From positions 1,116,001 to 1,180,000 of the forward strand of contig JAOWBW010000181.1 of the NCBI GenBank assembly GCA_026119855.1: DNA of 64,000 nucleotides, written 5' to 3'. The DNA comes from Campanula takesimana (taxonomy: Eukaryota > Streptophyta > Magnoliopsida > Asterales > Campanulaceae). A program made the position numbers and the translations under genes. Below are positions 21,151 to 31,860 of the stretch, piece by piece. Below the pieces are notes generated by a model. The model searched no databases. It was not told where the DNA came from and saw only the letters and a list, made by a program, of their open reading frames with translations. Numbering within the stretch: the stretch's first letter is position 1; every line of letters begins with the position of its first letter.

Positions 21151-21954
21151 TTAGGCTTGGGCATATCTAAGATTCAGATTTACCGGATCTTTGCATTTCT
21201 TGAGGGGCGAGAGGTGGATATGGTCGGAGGTGGAAGAGGAGGGAAGGTTATCGGTAGAGAAGCTAGCTGTTGGGTAGGAAGGAATGGTTGCCGGAAGAAG
21301 GTGAGCGGAAGGGGTTGCCGGGCGGGAGATGGGGGAATAGGGTTCATTAGATTTGGGTAGGGTAGAGAGAGATTACCTGTGTGTGAGTGTCGAATGAGAA
21401 GGAGAGGGGAGGAGTGGGTGGTTTTGTTTAAGTAAGGGGTAATTTTGGAATTTGAAAATATTATTTATGATTATTGGATTAGTTGTCTTGGACTAAGTGG
21501 TAGTTTCAATTAGCATGAAGTATTAGGTGGTAATTTTCTCTTTTATTTTTATGAAATTCATGTTCAAGATTTACTCTTTTCTCTTTGTCTCATTTTAAAT
21601 TTAAATTCAATGAATTATCAATTTAATTATACCTTGACTTAATATTCCGAAAAAAAATGAACTATCATAATTGACTTTCTAAAACTTGTTATCAATTTAA
21701 TTATACTTTGACTTAAATCTAAAACTTGTTATCAATTTATCATTAGACGTTACTAAAAATAATCATGTGCTAGAACTTAAATTGACAATTCATTTTTGTA
21801 AAACGAGCGGTGGCATTTTTTTAGTTAATTGGAAGTTTTTTTTTTTTTTTTTTTTTTCAAACGCGCAGTGACATTTTTGTAAATAAGTGGCATTTCTTTT
21901 AGAACGCGTGGTGACATGTTTGTAAATAACTAGAACTTATTAACATAACACACA

Positions 21955-22172
21955 TGAACTGACACTCTTCAACATATGAACTGACACTCTTTAACACATG
22001 CACTGACATTCTTTAACAAATGCACTATCTAAACACTTGAACTGATACACAATAATACATGATTTGAAACTCAATAATACACATAGTGACACTTTTATAC
22101 ACTAAAACTTGCACTCTTAAAATTGAGATGAACTGATACTCAATAACATATGATCTGACACTCGATTAATAA
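21955..22172. repeat. Degenerate ~20-24 bp repeat (ATGAACTGACACTC type)
   Basis: About nine loose copies of ACATGAACTGACACTCTTTAAC. Resembles in style the short-period repeats at 15085-15730 and 51480-51930. Confidence 0.65.
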
Positions 22173-22299
22173 CACATGTAATCTTTATAAGATCTTAAGC
22201 ACGTGACTACAGTTTATGAAGGGGATTTGATTTTATTAGTCTATATTTTTGTAGTTATCAATTCTTTATGTAGCAGTATTCACTTCGTTCAAAAATATA

Positions 22300-22514
22300 C
22301 TCCCTCTGTCTCATTTTAAACTTTAAAGTCAAAGCAAAATTTGTCAATTTCATTGCACTTTGACTATTGATTTAGAGAAAATTTGATTATCCTGTTGAAA
22401 AACTAAAAGTTACTTATGAGAATATTGATAATCGTGAATCAAAAACAATTTTTAAATTTTTTATTAAGATAATTAATTACTATTATAAGTGTTTAGTCAA
22501 AGTACAAGTAATAT
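22300..22514. mobile_element. Stowaway-like MITE, right end decayed
   Basis: Left terminus CTCCCTCTGTCTCATTTTAA after TA. The right side has AGTCAAAGTACAAGTAA but no clean terminus. Confidence 0.5.
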
Positions 22515-22796
22515 ATGGTGGATCTTTGGATATCATTAAAATGTAAAAAAGCTCAAAAAATCATAAAAAATCATAATTATAACTATTCTATCATTGTTTG
22601 ATGTGAGGTCAACAAAATCACAATTACAGTTCAAATGTGTATGGAAAAAAATATATGGTTTAAGGTGCAAACCAAACAAGAAACAAAATTGAAACTAAGT
22701 CCCACCACCAAATCGATAAAAAGATAAGAAATACAAAACCATCAAATTACAGAATCTGGAAAGAAACATAAAAATGAAACCTATGTTTTTATCATC

Positions 22797-23348
22797 TCAC
22801 TCAAGTCGCAATGTTATATCACAACGTGCAACCAAATCCGTAGAATTAAAAGTAATGGTGGTAAAAATAGCATATCCTCTAGCAAACCTGAATTTCCCAG
22901 TACCAGACACGATAGACAGTTCACTGACTTTGACATCGTCACTCTGTGCAAAACGGCCTTGTATCTCCAAAGTGCTACCACCATAAATCTTATTAATAAA
23001 AACGAGGGAAAGTGATGTATAAGCATTAGACGCGTCTAAAGAAGAGACAGAGTAGATGCCTTGGCCTCGCGCGATAATGGGAGATTTGGGATTAAGGCTT
23101 TCTGTTACAATATCTTCGTTGACATAAACAGTTCCAAAGTCATCAAAGGACCAGCGGTTACCTGGGATTCCAGCAACTCTGACAAAAGTGGCTTTGGGCC
23201 CGGTTAAAAAGTCGTGGAAGTAAAGGGTCATTTTTGTTTCTTTAGGGTGGTGTAGGGGTTTAGATGAGGTTGAATATAGGAAGAGAGTTAGTAGAAGAAA
23301 GAGTAAGCAAGACTTTGTGGGAGTGATTATTGAGGTTTTTGATGCCAT
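22797..23348 (-). CDS. DIR: Dirigent family protein, single exon
   Basis: 183 residues with no intron, the usual dirigent gene form. Residues 1-31 are a secretion signal (KSCLLFLLLTLFLYSTSS), so the protein acts in the apoplast. The dirigent barrel follows: LYFHDFLTGP, AGIPGNRWSFDDFGTVYVNE, PIIARGQGIYSVSSLDASNA, STLEIQGRF and ending CDITLRLE. The family steers stereoselective coupling of phenoxy radicals in lignan and lignin metabolism or acts in defence; the exact substrate cannot be read. Start set at the ATG at 23348 because the signal peptide begins there; an in-frame ATG 20 codons upstream would add a non-signal extension. Confidence 0.93.
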   Translation of the reverse strand: MASKTSIITPTKSCLLFLLLTLFLYSTSSKPLHHPKETKMTLYFHDFLTGPKATFVRVAGIPGNRWSFDDFGTVYVNEDIVTESLNPKSPIIARGQGIYSVSSLDASNAYTSLSLVFINKIYGGSTLEIQGRFAQSDDVKVSELSIVSGTGKFRFARGYAIFTTITFNSTDLVARCDITLRLE

Positions 23349-23856
23349 TACAACAATGCTAACATATATCACTGATTTTTGTCTGAGTTTATTTGTACAT
23401 GAGATCAACTTATTAGAGCATTCTCAAGCACATATTAGAGAGAGAGGTAGAGAGATGGGAGGGAAAGAGGTGAAGATAATGTTGCAATTGAGATGGGGTG
23501 AGGAAATATGAAGATAACGTTAGCAACTTGCACATGTATAGCTAATTTAAATATTTGGCAAATAAATGGGAGTTAATTAATATTCATATACCCTATATTG
23601 AAGCTCAATATTGAAATTCAAGTAAGAAGTTATAGATCGAGATCGAGCCGGACCAAGCCAAAAATATTTCGCATATCTTTGATTTGGTCCGGCTCGTTGT
23701 TCAGTCACTATAGCAAAGCAGCGATCAGACAGCTATGCGAAATGCATGTGCTACATATTGGCATTGGTGCTAATTGCATGTGCTTCATATCGTTAAAGAT
23801 ATCACAATCTTAATTTATAATGTAAAATATTATCTACAAGTTGTGTCAATGTGTGT
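23349..23856. promoter_or_regulatory. Dirigent gene upstream region
   Basis: Non-coding; presumably the promoter on the minus strand. AT-rich, with GAGAGAGAG purine stretches at 23433-23470. No certain TATA box. Confidence 0.4.
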
Positions 23857-23928
23857 ACCCCGTACTTCCACATCAGTTCAAGGCTGTTGACAACCCCGTA
23901 CTTCCACATCAGTTCAAGGCTGTTGACA
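23857..23928. repeat. 36-bp perfect tandem duplication
   Basis: Two adjacent copies of a 36-bp unit starting ACCCCGTACTTCC and ending GCTGTTGACA, at 23857-23892 and 23893-23928. The second abuts the MITE at 23931. Confidence 0.9.
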
Positions 23929-23930
23929 AG

Positions 23931-24101
23931 GAGTCGAGATCTCCTGTACCACTTTTGTGTGCCACTTCATGTACCACTTCTAATTTAACCGTTCACATGT
24001 TTGCATAATATTACAATAATACCACTCTTAATAATTGTGAGCCATTAGATCACTTGTGGCACATGAAGTGGCACACGAAGTGGTACAGAGGATTTAGACT
24101 C
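23931..24101. mobile_element. Mutator-type MITE with 9-bp target duplication
   Basis: 171 bp flanked by GTTGACAAG at 23922-23930 and 24102-24110. Inverted ends GAGTCGAGATCTCCTGTACC and GGTACAGAGGATTTAGACTC extend about 45 bp through GTGTGCCACTTCATG. The 9-bp duplication points to MULE mobilisation. Confidence 0.9.
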
Positions 24102-24248
24102 GTTGACAAGTTGATATTCCCGCATATCTCGATTATCGATCTTTCAGCAGCAGAGAACACTCAGCATAATAGTCCCGATATTATTTAAATTATTAGTCAA
24201 AGTGTAATCAGGTTTGACTAAAAATCTCACTTTGTCTGGGACGGAGGG

Positions 24249-24509
24249 CAGTGGCGAGGCTAGGTTAAAGGGAAGGGGGTCCTTCGACCCCCTTGAATTT
24301 TTAAATGTGCCAATTTTGGTACCTTCAAAATTTTAGAAAATGACATTTACTACAAAAAAAATGATGAATTTATTCATTTTGACCCCCTTAAATTTGAGAA
24401 AAAATTGCACTATTCGACCCCCTTTTATACTAAATTTGTAAACTCAACAGTAATACTTATCCCCAAGCAACTTTGACCCCCTTTTCGGAAAATCCTGGCT
24501 TCATCACTG
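24249..24509. mobile_element. hAT-type MITE
   Basis: 261 bp with ends CAGTGGCGAGGCTAGG and CCTGGCTTCATCACTG. Target duplication ACGGAGGG (24241-24248) versus ATGGAGGG (24510-24517) matches 7 of 8. It landed in the GGGACGGAGGGAG end of a Stowaway-like sequence. Confidence 0.8.
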
Positions 24510-24577
24510 ATGGAGGGAGAATACTCTAGTTGTAAATAATAAAAATTGAGTTTCTCCAATATATCAATAATCTCATA

Positions 24578-26006
24578 TGGTATCAGAGCATAAGATTCAA
24601 ACCTAAAAATCCTTCATGGCCTCAAACGAGTCCTCCCTTCTTCTTCCAAACACCACCGAGCTCACCAAGCCGCTCGCCGTCATCTCTCTTTCTCATAATC
24701 TAAAACTTACCTCCACCAACTATATCGCGTGAAAAATCCAAAAATCGAAGCCATCTTACTCGACCTTGACCCACACGGCTACATTGATTGAACCTGATGT
24801 AGTCGGGTCTAAATTATGTTTGGGTCGGAGGTGACCCAACGGATGGCACAACCCGGCCCGATGGGTATCCCGGTTTAGTACACTCAACGAGAGGAGAGAT
24901 GGGGATAAAATGGGTGGGTCATCCAACCGGGTTGTCTAAGTCGCTAGAAGGGATGGGGATGTGCAAGTCGCCAACTAGGCGAGATCGAGGTCAAGTGAGT
25001 TCGCCGGGTGACGTAGCCTTGGGAGCGAGTTCGATGGGGGAAGTCCCATCCGCCGAACGCATTAAATGGAAAGTAGAAGACGTCCACATCCCTGACATTT
25101 CTCTGTTGACCCACTAGGAAATCGACGGGGAAACTCAAGTGGCAGTGAGGGTCTCTTTCGGCTCTTCATGAAGGACCAATGGAAAGCTGACAAGTGGCCT
25201 GTGAGGGTGAGGTGAATGACATTTGAGTATATAAGGAGAACCCATTCAGAATTAAGGATAAGCTCTCTTCTCTCTCCCTAATATTCTCTGATAAATCCTT
25301 ACTTATTCAAGAACGATATCTGATTCTCACACCCGAGGTTCATCGCCGGGAAACCCTCCGGCATTGAGCTAACGGTATATTCTGTTCTCAGGTACCTTTA
25401 GGAGAAGAAAGGCGGAGTCTCCCATCGTAAAGGCTAGACTACAACCGGAGCGTGGTGGACATATTTTCCGGCAGCATCAGAACCCTCTTAGCTCCTCCAT
25501 AATTCCTTTCCCCACCTGAAACCACCACCACCGCCTCCACGGAAACTGGAAAAGGTGCAGCCACTCCACCCGCATCCACCAAAAATCCCGCCTACTTAAC
25601 TTGGTTCCGCCAAGATAAATTAATTCTCAGTGCATTCGCCGGCACTCTTCCTCCCTCTATAGTCCCCTTATCTCCCAATCCATCACCACATATGATGCTT
25701 GGCGCACACTTGCCAAAACCTATGCAAACCCTACCCGTGGACACCTCAAACAAATTAAAGACCGCCTACGAACCATCAACATAGGCCCCAAAATTCATCT
25801 CTGATTACATGCAGGAAATCAAGCTTTGCGCCGATCAACTTGCATCCCTCAGCCGTCCCCTTGACGCAGATGACCTTGTTGACCGTATCCTTGATCAACT
25901 GAATGATCCGAAGTTTGATTATGTGGTTCATAATCAAACTTGGTCAATAATTACTTGTTGGGATTGCCTCGTTAAAAATTTAACTGGCGTTAGAAATGTT
26001 GGTTAG
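24578..26006 (+). pseudogene. Ty1/copia gag remnant with primer-binding site
   Basis: TGGTATCAGAGCAT at 24578-24591 is a methionine-tRNA primer site. A gag start follows at 24616 (MASNESSLLL). The Gag (UBN2-type) frame is hit by a stop at TNYIA* and split by the solo LTR at 24795-25479. It continues with TYDAWRTLAKTYANPTRGH, then MQEIKLCADQLASLSRPLDA and DDLVDRILDQL, and decays after about 25950. No zinc knuckle, integrase or RT is left. Presumed 5' LTR sequence lies just before 24576. Confidence 0.8.
24795..25479 (+). mobile_element. Solo LTR with 5-bp target duplication
   Basis: 685 bp with 5-bp inverted ends TGATG/CATCA, flanked by GAACC at 24790-24794 and 25480-25484. A TATA box (GAGTATATAAGG, about 25231-25242) and the sequence layout suggest plus orientation. 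It interrupts the copia gag. Superfamily not determined. Confidence 0.9.
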
Positions 26007-26072
26007 TTTTGTTTCTAAAACAATAGTACGCATCAGACATTTAGTGTTTCAGTAGTACGAGGGTCAAATTGA

Positions 26073-26464
26073 TGTTGGCGCCTAACGTAGCGGAAGAATT
26101 GATAGAGATTAACTACTGTATTTCGCTCGAGAAATTTAGCAATCAATCGACAATTTTCGCTCGAGAAAATTGAAAGAGACACGCTCTAATTTTTATTTCA
26201 TCAATTAATCAACTAATTTTCAGAATTAAACATAACCCTATTTTTATAAGCCTCCTAAGACTTGGAAAACAATTCAAAAACGTCTAAAAATAAGCCTAAT
26301 CTATATGGTAACCTAATAGAGTCCTAAAATAACAAAATAAAGCTCAAATCTACTTTTAAACATGAAATTAAAACCTATCTAAATATAATTCCAAAAATTA
26401 CAATTAAATAGAAAATAATTAAAATAAAAACCTAAAATTATCCCTAATATGTTGATCTCCATCA
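26073..26464 (-). mobile_element. LTR-like fragment, minus strand
   Basis: On the minus strand it begins TGATGGAGATCAACATATTAGG and ends GTTAGGCGCCAACA, with TG...CA limits like many copia LTRs. No matching 5-bp duplication, so borders are tentative. Confidence 0.45.
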
Positions 26465-27010
26465 GGGCCATAGTACGAGGGGCAGAAAAGCAGTTAACTC
26501 ATACTTCATATTACTTATATTTTGTAGGATTGAGTGTGTTTAATTTGTTATACGAGGGTAAACATGTCATTTAGGTACTGAGTGAAGCGAGTTAGAAATT
26601 TGTTTGGTTTGGGGGCCAAATTGAAAATTTTGATAGTAATATAAGTTAAGTTACTAACGCTCTTTAACATCCATTAATTTTTTTAACGAATTTGATTTGT
26701 TTTGCTAATAAATCAATACTACGTAGGGCAGGTTGGTAGATACAATAGTACGCATGCTAATATGAAATTTTGAAATAGTACGCGTGTCAATTTGGTAGTT
26801 TACTCACTAAAAGAAGTGAGCAACGGAAGGAAGATACTGCTCTACACAATATCAACACATTGTCCACAACCTAAAGAACTTGGTTAACTTTGTGTCGCAA
26901 TCAAGATAAAAAAGGATGACATGAATATCAAATAAAATGAAAAACGAGCGTACGATTAGTCCAATACAATGTAGGTTTTCTAATGATGCAACTATGGAGA
27001 TTATTATTCA
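26465..27010. other. Repeat-like stretch without gene
   Basis: AT-rich. CAATAGTACGCAT...GTCAATTTG at 26741-26800 is a diverged direct copy of sequence at 26018-26072, so this was probably one repeat before the LTR-like insertion. No coding frame. Confidence 0.4.
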
Positions 27011-27017
27011 ACATATG

Positions 27018-27235
27018 CAGTCTGGCGGTTTGGTCGGATGGTTTAGTATGGTGGTTCGTTCTCGCGGTTTCAAACCGCGGTTCGGTTCGATCTAGCGGGG
27101 CCAGATCATAAACCAAACCGAACCATGTGGTTTACCAATTTTTGAGACCAAACTGAACTACTCATGCTCGAATCACACTACATGGTTCTATTCGGTTCGG
27201 TCTCAAACCGCAATTTGAATCGACCACTTACACCT
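27018..27235. repeat. GGTTCGGTT / AACCGAACC palindromic repeat
   Basis: Multiple short inverted copies of CGGTTCGGTTCG and AACCAAACCGAACC within 220 bp. A second, shorter region of this type is at 47690-47775. Typical of non-coding plant repeats; class unknown. Confidence 0.6.
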
Positions 27236-27325
27236 ATACTTAAAAAATTCGCAAGTGCCAGATACATGGGTACAATTTCGCCAAAATTTTTACTCTTTCT
27301 CTTTACATTTTTAATTACAATAACA

Positions 27326-27335
<10 letters not shown>

Positions 27336-27382
<47 letters not shown>

Positions 27383-27390
27383 TATATATA
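27336..27390. repeat. (TA)n microsatellite
   Basis: Imperfect TA run bordering the left Micron-like element. Confidence 0.9.
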
Positions 27391-27637
27391 GGTAGGTAGG
27401 TGCTCAAATGAGAACCTAAATATCGTGAGAACCGTGAGAACTTGGATACATTAGGTAAGAACCTAATGTATCCAAGTAATGTATTCAATGTATCCAAGTG
27501 AACCATTGGATACATTAGTTTTTTTCCGAATGTATCCAATGTATCCAAGTGAACCATTGGATACATTAGGTAAAAACCTAATATATCCAAGTTCTCACGG
27601 TTCTTCACGATATTTAGGATTTCACAGGAGCACGACC

Positions 27638-27638
<1 letters not shown>
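27391..27638 (+). mobile_element. Micron-like (TA)n-inserted element, copy A
   Basis: 248 bp between (TA)n tracts. Left end GGTAGGTAGGTGCTC, right end GAGCACGACC. Inverted subterminal arms TGAGAACCTAAATATCGTG and CACGATATTTAGG; the core has repeated TTGGATACATTAG. No coding capacity. Confidence 0.7.
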
Positions 27639-27675
<37 letters not shown>

Positions 27676-27950
27676 CTCCCTCCGTCCCACCCGAAATATG
27701 ACGTTTTGCCATTTTGGATGTCCCACTCGAAATAGGACATCCAAAAATAAAAAGATTTTATTACTTTTTTATTAGTAGGACCCATTTGTCTTACTTACAA
27801 CAACTTTTCATTTATTATTCCCACCCACTTTCTCTCTCTATCTCATACTCACAACACCTACTTTTCAAACAACTTTTTATAATAAAAGATTATTATTCCT
27901 TAATCCCCGTATCGGGACCAAGAATCCTATTTCGGATGGGACGAAGGGAG
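27676..27950. mobile_element. Stowaway-like MITE between two (TA)n tracts
   Basis: 275 bp. Ends CTCCCTCCGTCCCACCCG and CGGATGGGACGAAGGGAG, TA on both sides. Confidence 0.9.
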
Positions 27951-27961
27951 TATATATATAT

Positions 27962-28152
27962 GGTCGTGCTCTTGTGAGAACCTAAATATCGTGAGAACAA
28001 TGAGAACATGGATACACTAGGTAAAAAACTAATGTATCCAATGGTTCACTTGGATACATCATTGGATACATTACTTGACTTGGATACATCATTGAATACA
28101 TTAAGTTCTCACGGTTCTCATGATATTTAGGTTCTCATTTGAGCACCTACCT

Positions 28153-28154
<2 letters not shown>
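27962..28154 (-). mobile_element. Micron-like element, copy B (inverted)
   Basis: Inverted relative to copy A: starts GGTCGTGCTCTTGTGAG, ends GAGCACCTACCTAC. Same AACCTAAATATCGTGAGAAC arms and TTGGATACAT core. Confidence 0.7.
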
Positions 28155-28297
<143 letters not shown>

Positions 28298-28482
28298 AAG
28301 TTAGTGAAGAGGGTCATGGTGTTGTCATGTGGACAAGTTATGTGGGAAAAATGCATTTGGTGATGCCACATCAATTCTGCCCTAATAAATAAGTGGCTTT
28401 ACATTATTTTTTTCCATTAGCTAATAGTATTAACTAAAATATTAGTTATTATATAGGGTAACTATAATATTTAACTATTATA

Positions 28483-28775
28483 CTCCATCCGTCACAGTTT
28501 AAAGTTCTTACTTTTCTTTTTGGTGTGTCCCAGTTTAAGGTTTTTAGTTGCTTTACACCTAAATGGAAAATGATAAATAGTGTTTTGGACAATCTTGTCC
28601 TCATAAAGTTCATATATTACAAAAAAACCATCACTTACCAATCTATTTTTCACCCATTTGTTTTATGAATGGACAATTATATCCTCCACCCACTACTATT
28701 CTTGACTCAAGTTTGCCTTAATTTCTTAATAAGCTTGCAAAGTCAAACTAAAAACTTAAATCGGGACAGAGGGAA
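28483..28775. mobile_element. Stowaway-like MITE
   Basis: About 293 bp, TA-flanked. Ends CTCCATCCGTCACAGTTTAA and TTAAATCGGGACAGAGGGA. Confidence 0.8.
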
Positions 28776-28784
28776 TAATGAATA

Positions 28785-29055
28785 ATACTTATAATGGTAA
28801 TAATTACTACAATAATTACCTATTACTTATAATAGTAATAGTTAACTATAATAGTTACTAATATAGTTAAATATTATAGTTACTATGGTAGTTAACTATT
28901 ATATTTCACTATTATTAGCTAACTATGATAGCTAACTATTATATCTATCTATTAATAATTAAATATTTATGTACAAATTGTACTTAACTATTAATAATTA
29001 ATTATTATAGCTACCTATTATAGTTAAAAATTATACAATCATTATAATTTAAGAT
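28785..29055. repeat. TAGTTAACTATTATAG-rich simple repeat
   Basis: Degenerate runs of ATAGTTA / TAACTAT, many of them self-complementary. No coding content. Confidence 0.7.
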
Positions 29056-29384
29056 TAACTAATACTATTAAATAAAAATATTAAAGAAATATAATATAAT
29101 AAAACTGATAAATTAGTTTTTCGTACCGAACAAGGGCTAGTCACTAGTTCTTGACAAAATGGAAAATGATTTAATTAGTGTAGGTGTATCAAGACTTAGG
29201 CTCCGTTTGTTTCGCGTAAAACAATTTTCGGAAAATGATTTCCCGTAAAATGTTTTCCGGAAAATGACATAAACATTGTTTTAGTTGTTTGGTAAATCTA
29301 AGGAAAATGTTTCCGAAAAATATTTTCATATGAAAATAATAATAATTTAATATGAGGAAAAGAATTATAATGAGAATTTTTTTT

Positions 29385-29482
29385 GAATGTGGGTGGAGAT
29401 TTTGGGTTGGGGTGGGATGGGTGGTTGTGGGGGTGGGGTGGGGTGGGGTAGGTGGGGGTGGTGAGGGTGGGGGTGGGGGAGG
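29385..29482 (+). repeat. G-rich tract (potential G-quadruplex)
   Basis: About 100 bp of GGGTGG, GGGGTGGGG and GGTGGGGG units on the plus strand, with many more than four runs of three or more G. Confidence 0.85.
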
Positions 29483-29489
29483 TGTTCAA

Positions 29490-30344
29490 AAATAATTTTA
29501 ATGGCTGGTAGCATTTGAACTCCGATGTTGATAGAACGTCTTTTGATTATCTTACCCGTGATATGTGTTGTTTATAGGGTATCTAAGTGAATTGAAATTG
29601 TTTATGTATTCGTGTACCTTGAATACTATGTGAAATATACTGTGTCTAATTGAAACAGGTGCAGTTGGCTTTGTCTAATTGAAAAGGGCTTAGCTAGAAT
29701 TAGTCTAAGTGACAAAGGGCTAATTAAGATAGTCTAGTTTGATTGAAAAGAATTAGGCAAATACGCTGCTTGATGAAGTGGCTTAATGATCATGATCGAC
29801 TTAATGAGGGAGCACCGTGAGGAGGTGTAAGGTCTCTCGACACCTTGAAAAGGTGATGTATGAAACTATGGAATTGACGAACTTGTACTAGGACCATAAT
29901 TCTTTGAATATGATAACTGTATTTTGTGTATGTACAACTAAAGATTATTGATGTTAGCCTATCGTTGAAATATATTGTTGGCTCCGTTCTTTCGGTCATC
30001 TCTTTTTAGTACCCGGAGATATCCCGTATGAACTTACTGAGCATTGTTCGCTCACCCCTTTCTTATATTATTTTCCCCAGGTAAAGACTAAGGATCTAGA
30101 TGGATTGCAAGGAAGGGCAGTCCGAGGTTTTGAAGAGTTTAAGACATTAATTTGTTCTGTGTTGAGCTAGTCAGTTGTACTAGCCGTTGGGATTTAAATA
30201 TTAGTTATGCTTTCGCACTGTTTGAATTATGGTTAAGTAAACTAGCCGTTGAATGGTAACGTTTATTTTGAATTTATGTTGACGTTTGGGATTTTCCCTA
30301 GTTTATGGATTATATTTATATTATGGAAGTTTGGGTCGTTACAG
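29490..30344 (+). repeat. Chromovirus LTR fragment
   Basis: Contains the LTR block AACTTACTGAGCATTG...CTCACCCC (30030-30060) followed by a pyrimidine run and CCCCAG|GTAAAG, and ends GGTCGTTACA. The left border was not found. Confidence 0.5.
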
Positions 30345-30357
30345 AGATGGTGGCGAG

Positions 30358-31460
30358 CAGGGGCGGACCCAGACCCAAAATTAAGGGGGTTCACAAATTA
30401 CATTAGACAAAAGATTCAAAAAGTAATTGTTTTCTACATAACTACCTACATCGATTACAAGAAAGAAAAAAACATACTCAATTTGTCCCTTACGCATTTT
30501 CATACTATGAAAACGTGTAATTACATCTTCATTTGTGACGCTCCAAAACAACTCTTTTTCAATATAAGACACAAGACAATCATTTAAAAATTGATCACCA
30601 ATTCGATTACGTAAATGTGTCTTGATGATGTTCATCCCTGAGAAGCATCTTTCCTCGCTTACTGTTGATACCGGTAAAATTAAAGCAAACTTCAAAAGTC
30701 GATACAAAAATGGATATGAGAAGCATTTTTTTGTTTCCACGCTTGCTGTTGACAAGGGACCCTTTGTAATATAGTGTCTTCTAATATCATCAACTTCATT
30801 AGGGTGATATTCACAAATCTTTTATCTAAGTGCGGGATCCGAAGGAAAACTATTCAAATCAACAAATTCTTTACTAGCACTAGCAGAAGCTTTCACTGTC
30901 ACGGGGATAGAATTACTTACCCCAAAACTAGTTCCCGCTCCCGTCGATGATTTTCTTTTCAAGTATCGCTCCATAATCAAGAAATTTGAATACACCACCA
31001 ATCCTATAAAAATATTCAATAACACCGTTATTAATAAAAAAAATACTCAATAATAAAAGTCCTAATATGAACCTTAAATCATATCAAAAACCCTAAATTG
31101 AAAACCCTAAATTAAAAATCTAAATCAGTCAACAATAAAACCCTAAAGTGAAATCCTAAAAATTGAAACTTATACAAGAAACTAGAAAGCTGGAGTGGAG
31201 GTGGAGAGTGCCGCAGTGCGTGCTGGGATGGAGTGGGCGGATCTCTGGTGCGTCGGATCTTATTTTTTTCTTTGTCTCGATCGCTTTTGTTATCCGTATT
31301 CTGTTTACTGTGTGTTTGAAATTTTGGTTTACAAAATGGGGGTGGGCATAGCTGGGGAGGGGGGGTGCCCTTATGAATAAAACTTTTTTTTTTTTACTTG
31401 TGACGGGAAAAAAAGGGGGATTCACCGCCACACCCTAACGGAAGCTTGTGTCCGCCCCTG
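30358..31460. mobile_element. hAT element, internally deleted
   Basis: 1103 bp with ends CAGGGGCGGACCCAG and TGTCCGCCCCTG and a perfect 8-bp duplication GTGGCGAG at 30350-30357 and 31461-31468. It contains only the two ends of a transposase gene on the minus strand, so it is non-autonomous. Confidence 0.95.
30381..30984 (-). pseudogene. hAT transposase remnant (TTF-type N-terminus fused to dimerisation domain)
   Basis: The minus strand starts near 30973 with MERYLKRKSSTGAG, runs through FVDLNSFPSDPALR to a TAA in frame near 30825, and continues in the same frame with KICEYHPNEVDDIRRHYITK. It then jumps to the C-terminal hAT dimerisation domain: FLYRLLKFALILPVSTVSEE, RCFSGMNIIKTHLRNRIG and DQFLNDCLVSYIEKELF. 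The zinc-finger to catalytic middle (normally several hundred residues) is missing. No activity is possible; the ends may still be bound by a full-length relative. Confidence 0.88.
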
Positions 31461-31468
31461 GTGGCGAG

Positions 31469-31860
31469 GTTATGTTGATGGTGGGTGGCTGGTTGTGTTA
31501 ATGGTGGGTGTTAGGTGGTGGCGGTGTTAATGGTGGTGTTGGGATGAATGTTATGCTTGGAAGACGGAGAAGAAGGTAGAATGTGTTTCTATTTAACTGG
31601 AGTAGTGTTTTTATTGATGGATGTTAGTATATTTAACGAATTTTAAGTTTCTTTTAACAGGGCTTGTTGATTAGGATGTCACATTAGCATTCTTGTTAAG
31701 TTTTTAACGCCGTTAGTGTATATTGCATTATTTGTAAAAATTGTCAAAAGTACGTATCATTAAGACGTCACTAGGTAGTATGTTACATTAATTGTAAACA
31801 AAGTTAGAGTACATTGTATTGGTTGGTCATTCGGCCTTCTTTTCTATTGCATGTACTTTT
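31469..31860. other. GT-rich intergenic stretch
   Basis: GGTGGTGG-type sequence at 31475-31550, then AT-rich. It resembles the G-rich tract left of 29490, so the two may have been contiguous before LTR and hAT insertion. No gene. Confidence 0.35.

Larger units (their letters stand above)
14455..21540. mobile_element. Probable Mutator-like element (MULE), composite, 7.1 kb
   Basis: A 9-bp duplication TTTTATTTT flanks it (14446-14454 and 21541-21549). The left end (GGCGCAACTACCAAATAGTCC, with ACTACCACTAAA and ATCACTTAGTC) and the inverted right end (GAGAAAATTACCACCTAATAC, with ACTACCACTTAGTCC) are related over roughly 100 bp. Inside are a Stowaway, a degenerate short-period repeat, a chromovirus LTR, a minisatellite and gene-like sequence at 20660-21150. 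The duplication is low in complexity and the ends are diverged, so this is a reasoned reconstruction. Confidence 0.55.

Noticed and set aside
21157..21360. Glycine/arginine-rich 67-residue frame
   Set aside because: Lies in GGA-biased DNA of the proposed MULE with no splice context or known family.
23349..23408. N-terminal extension of the dirigent protein
   Set aside because: The upstream start adds 20 residues before a normal signal peptide; the inner ATG fits the family.
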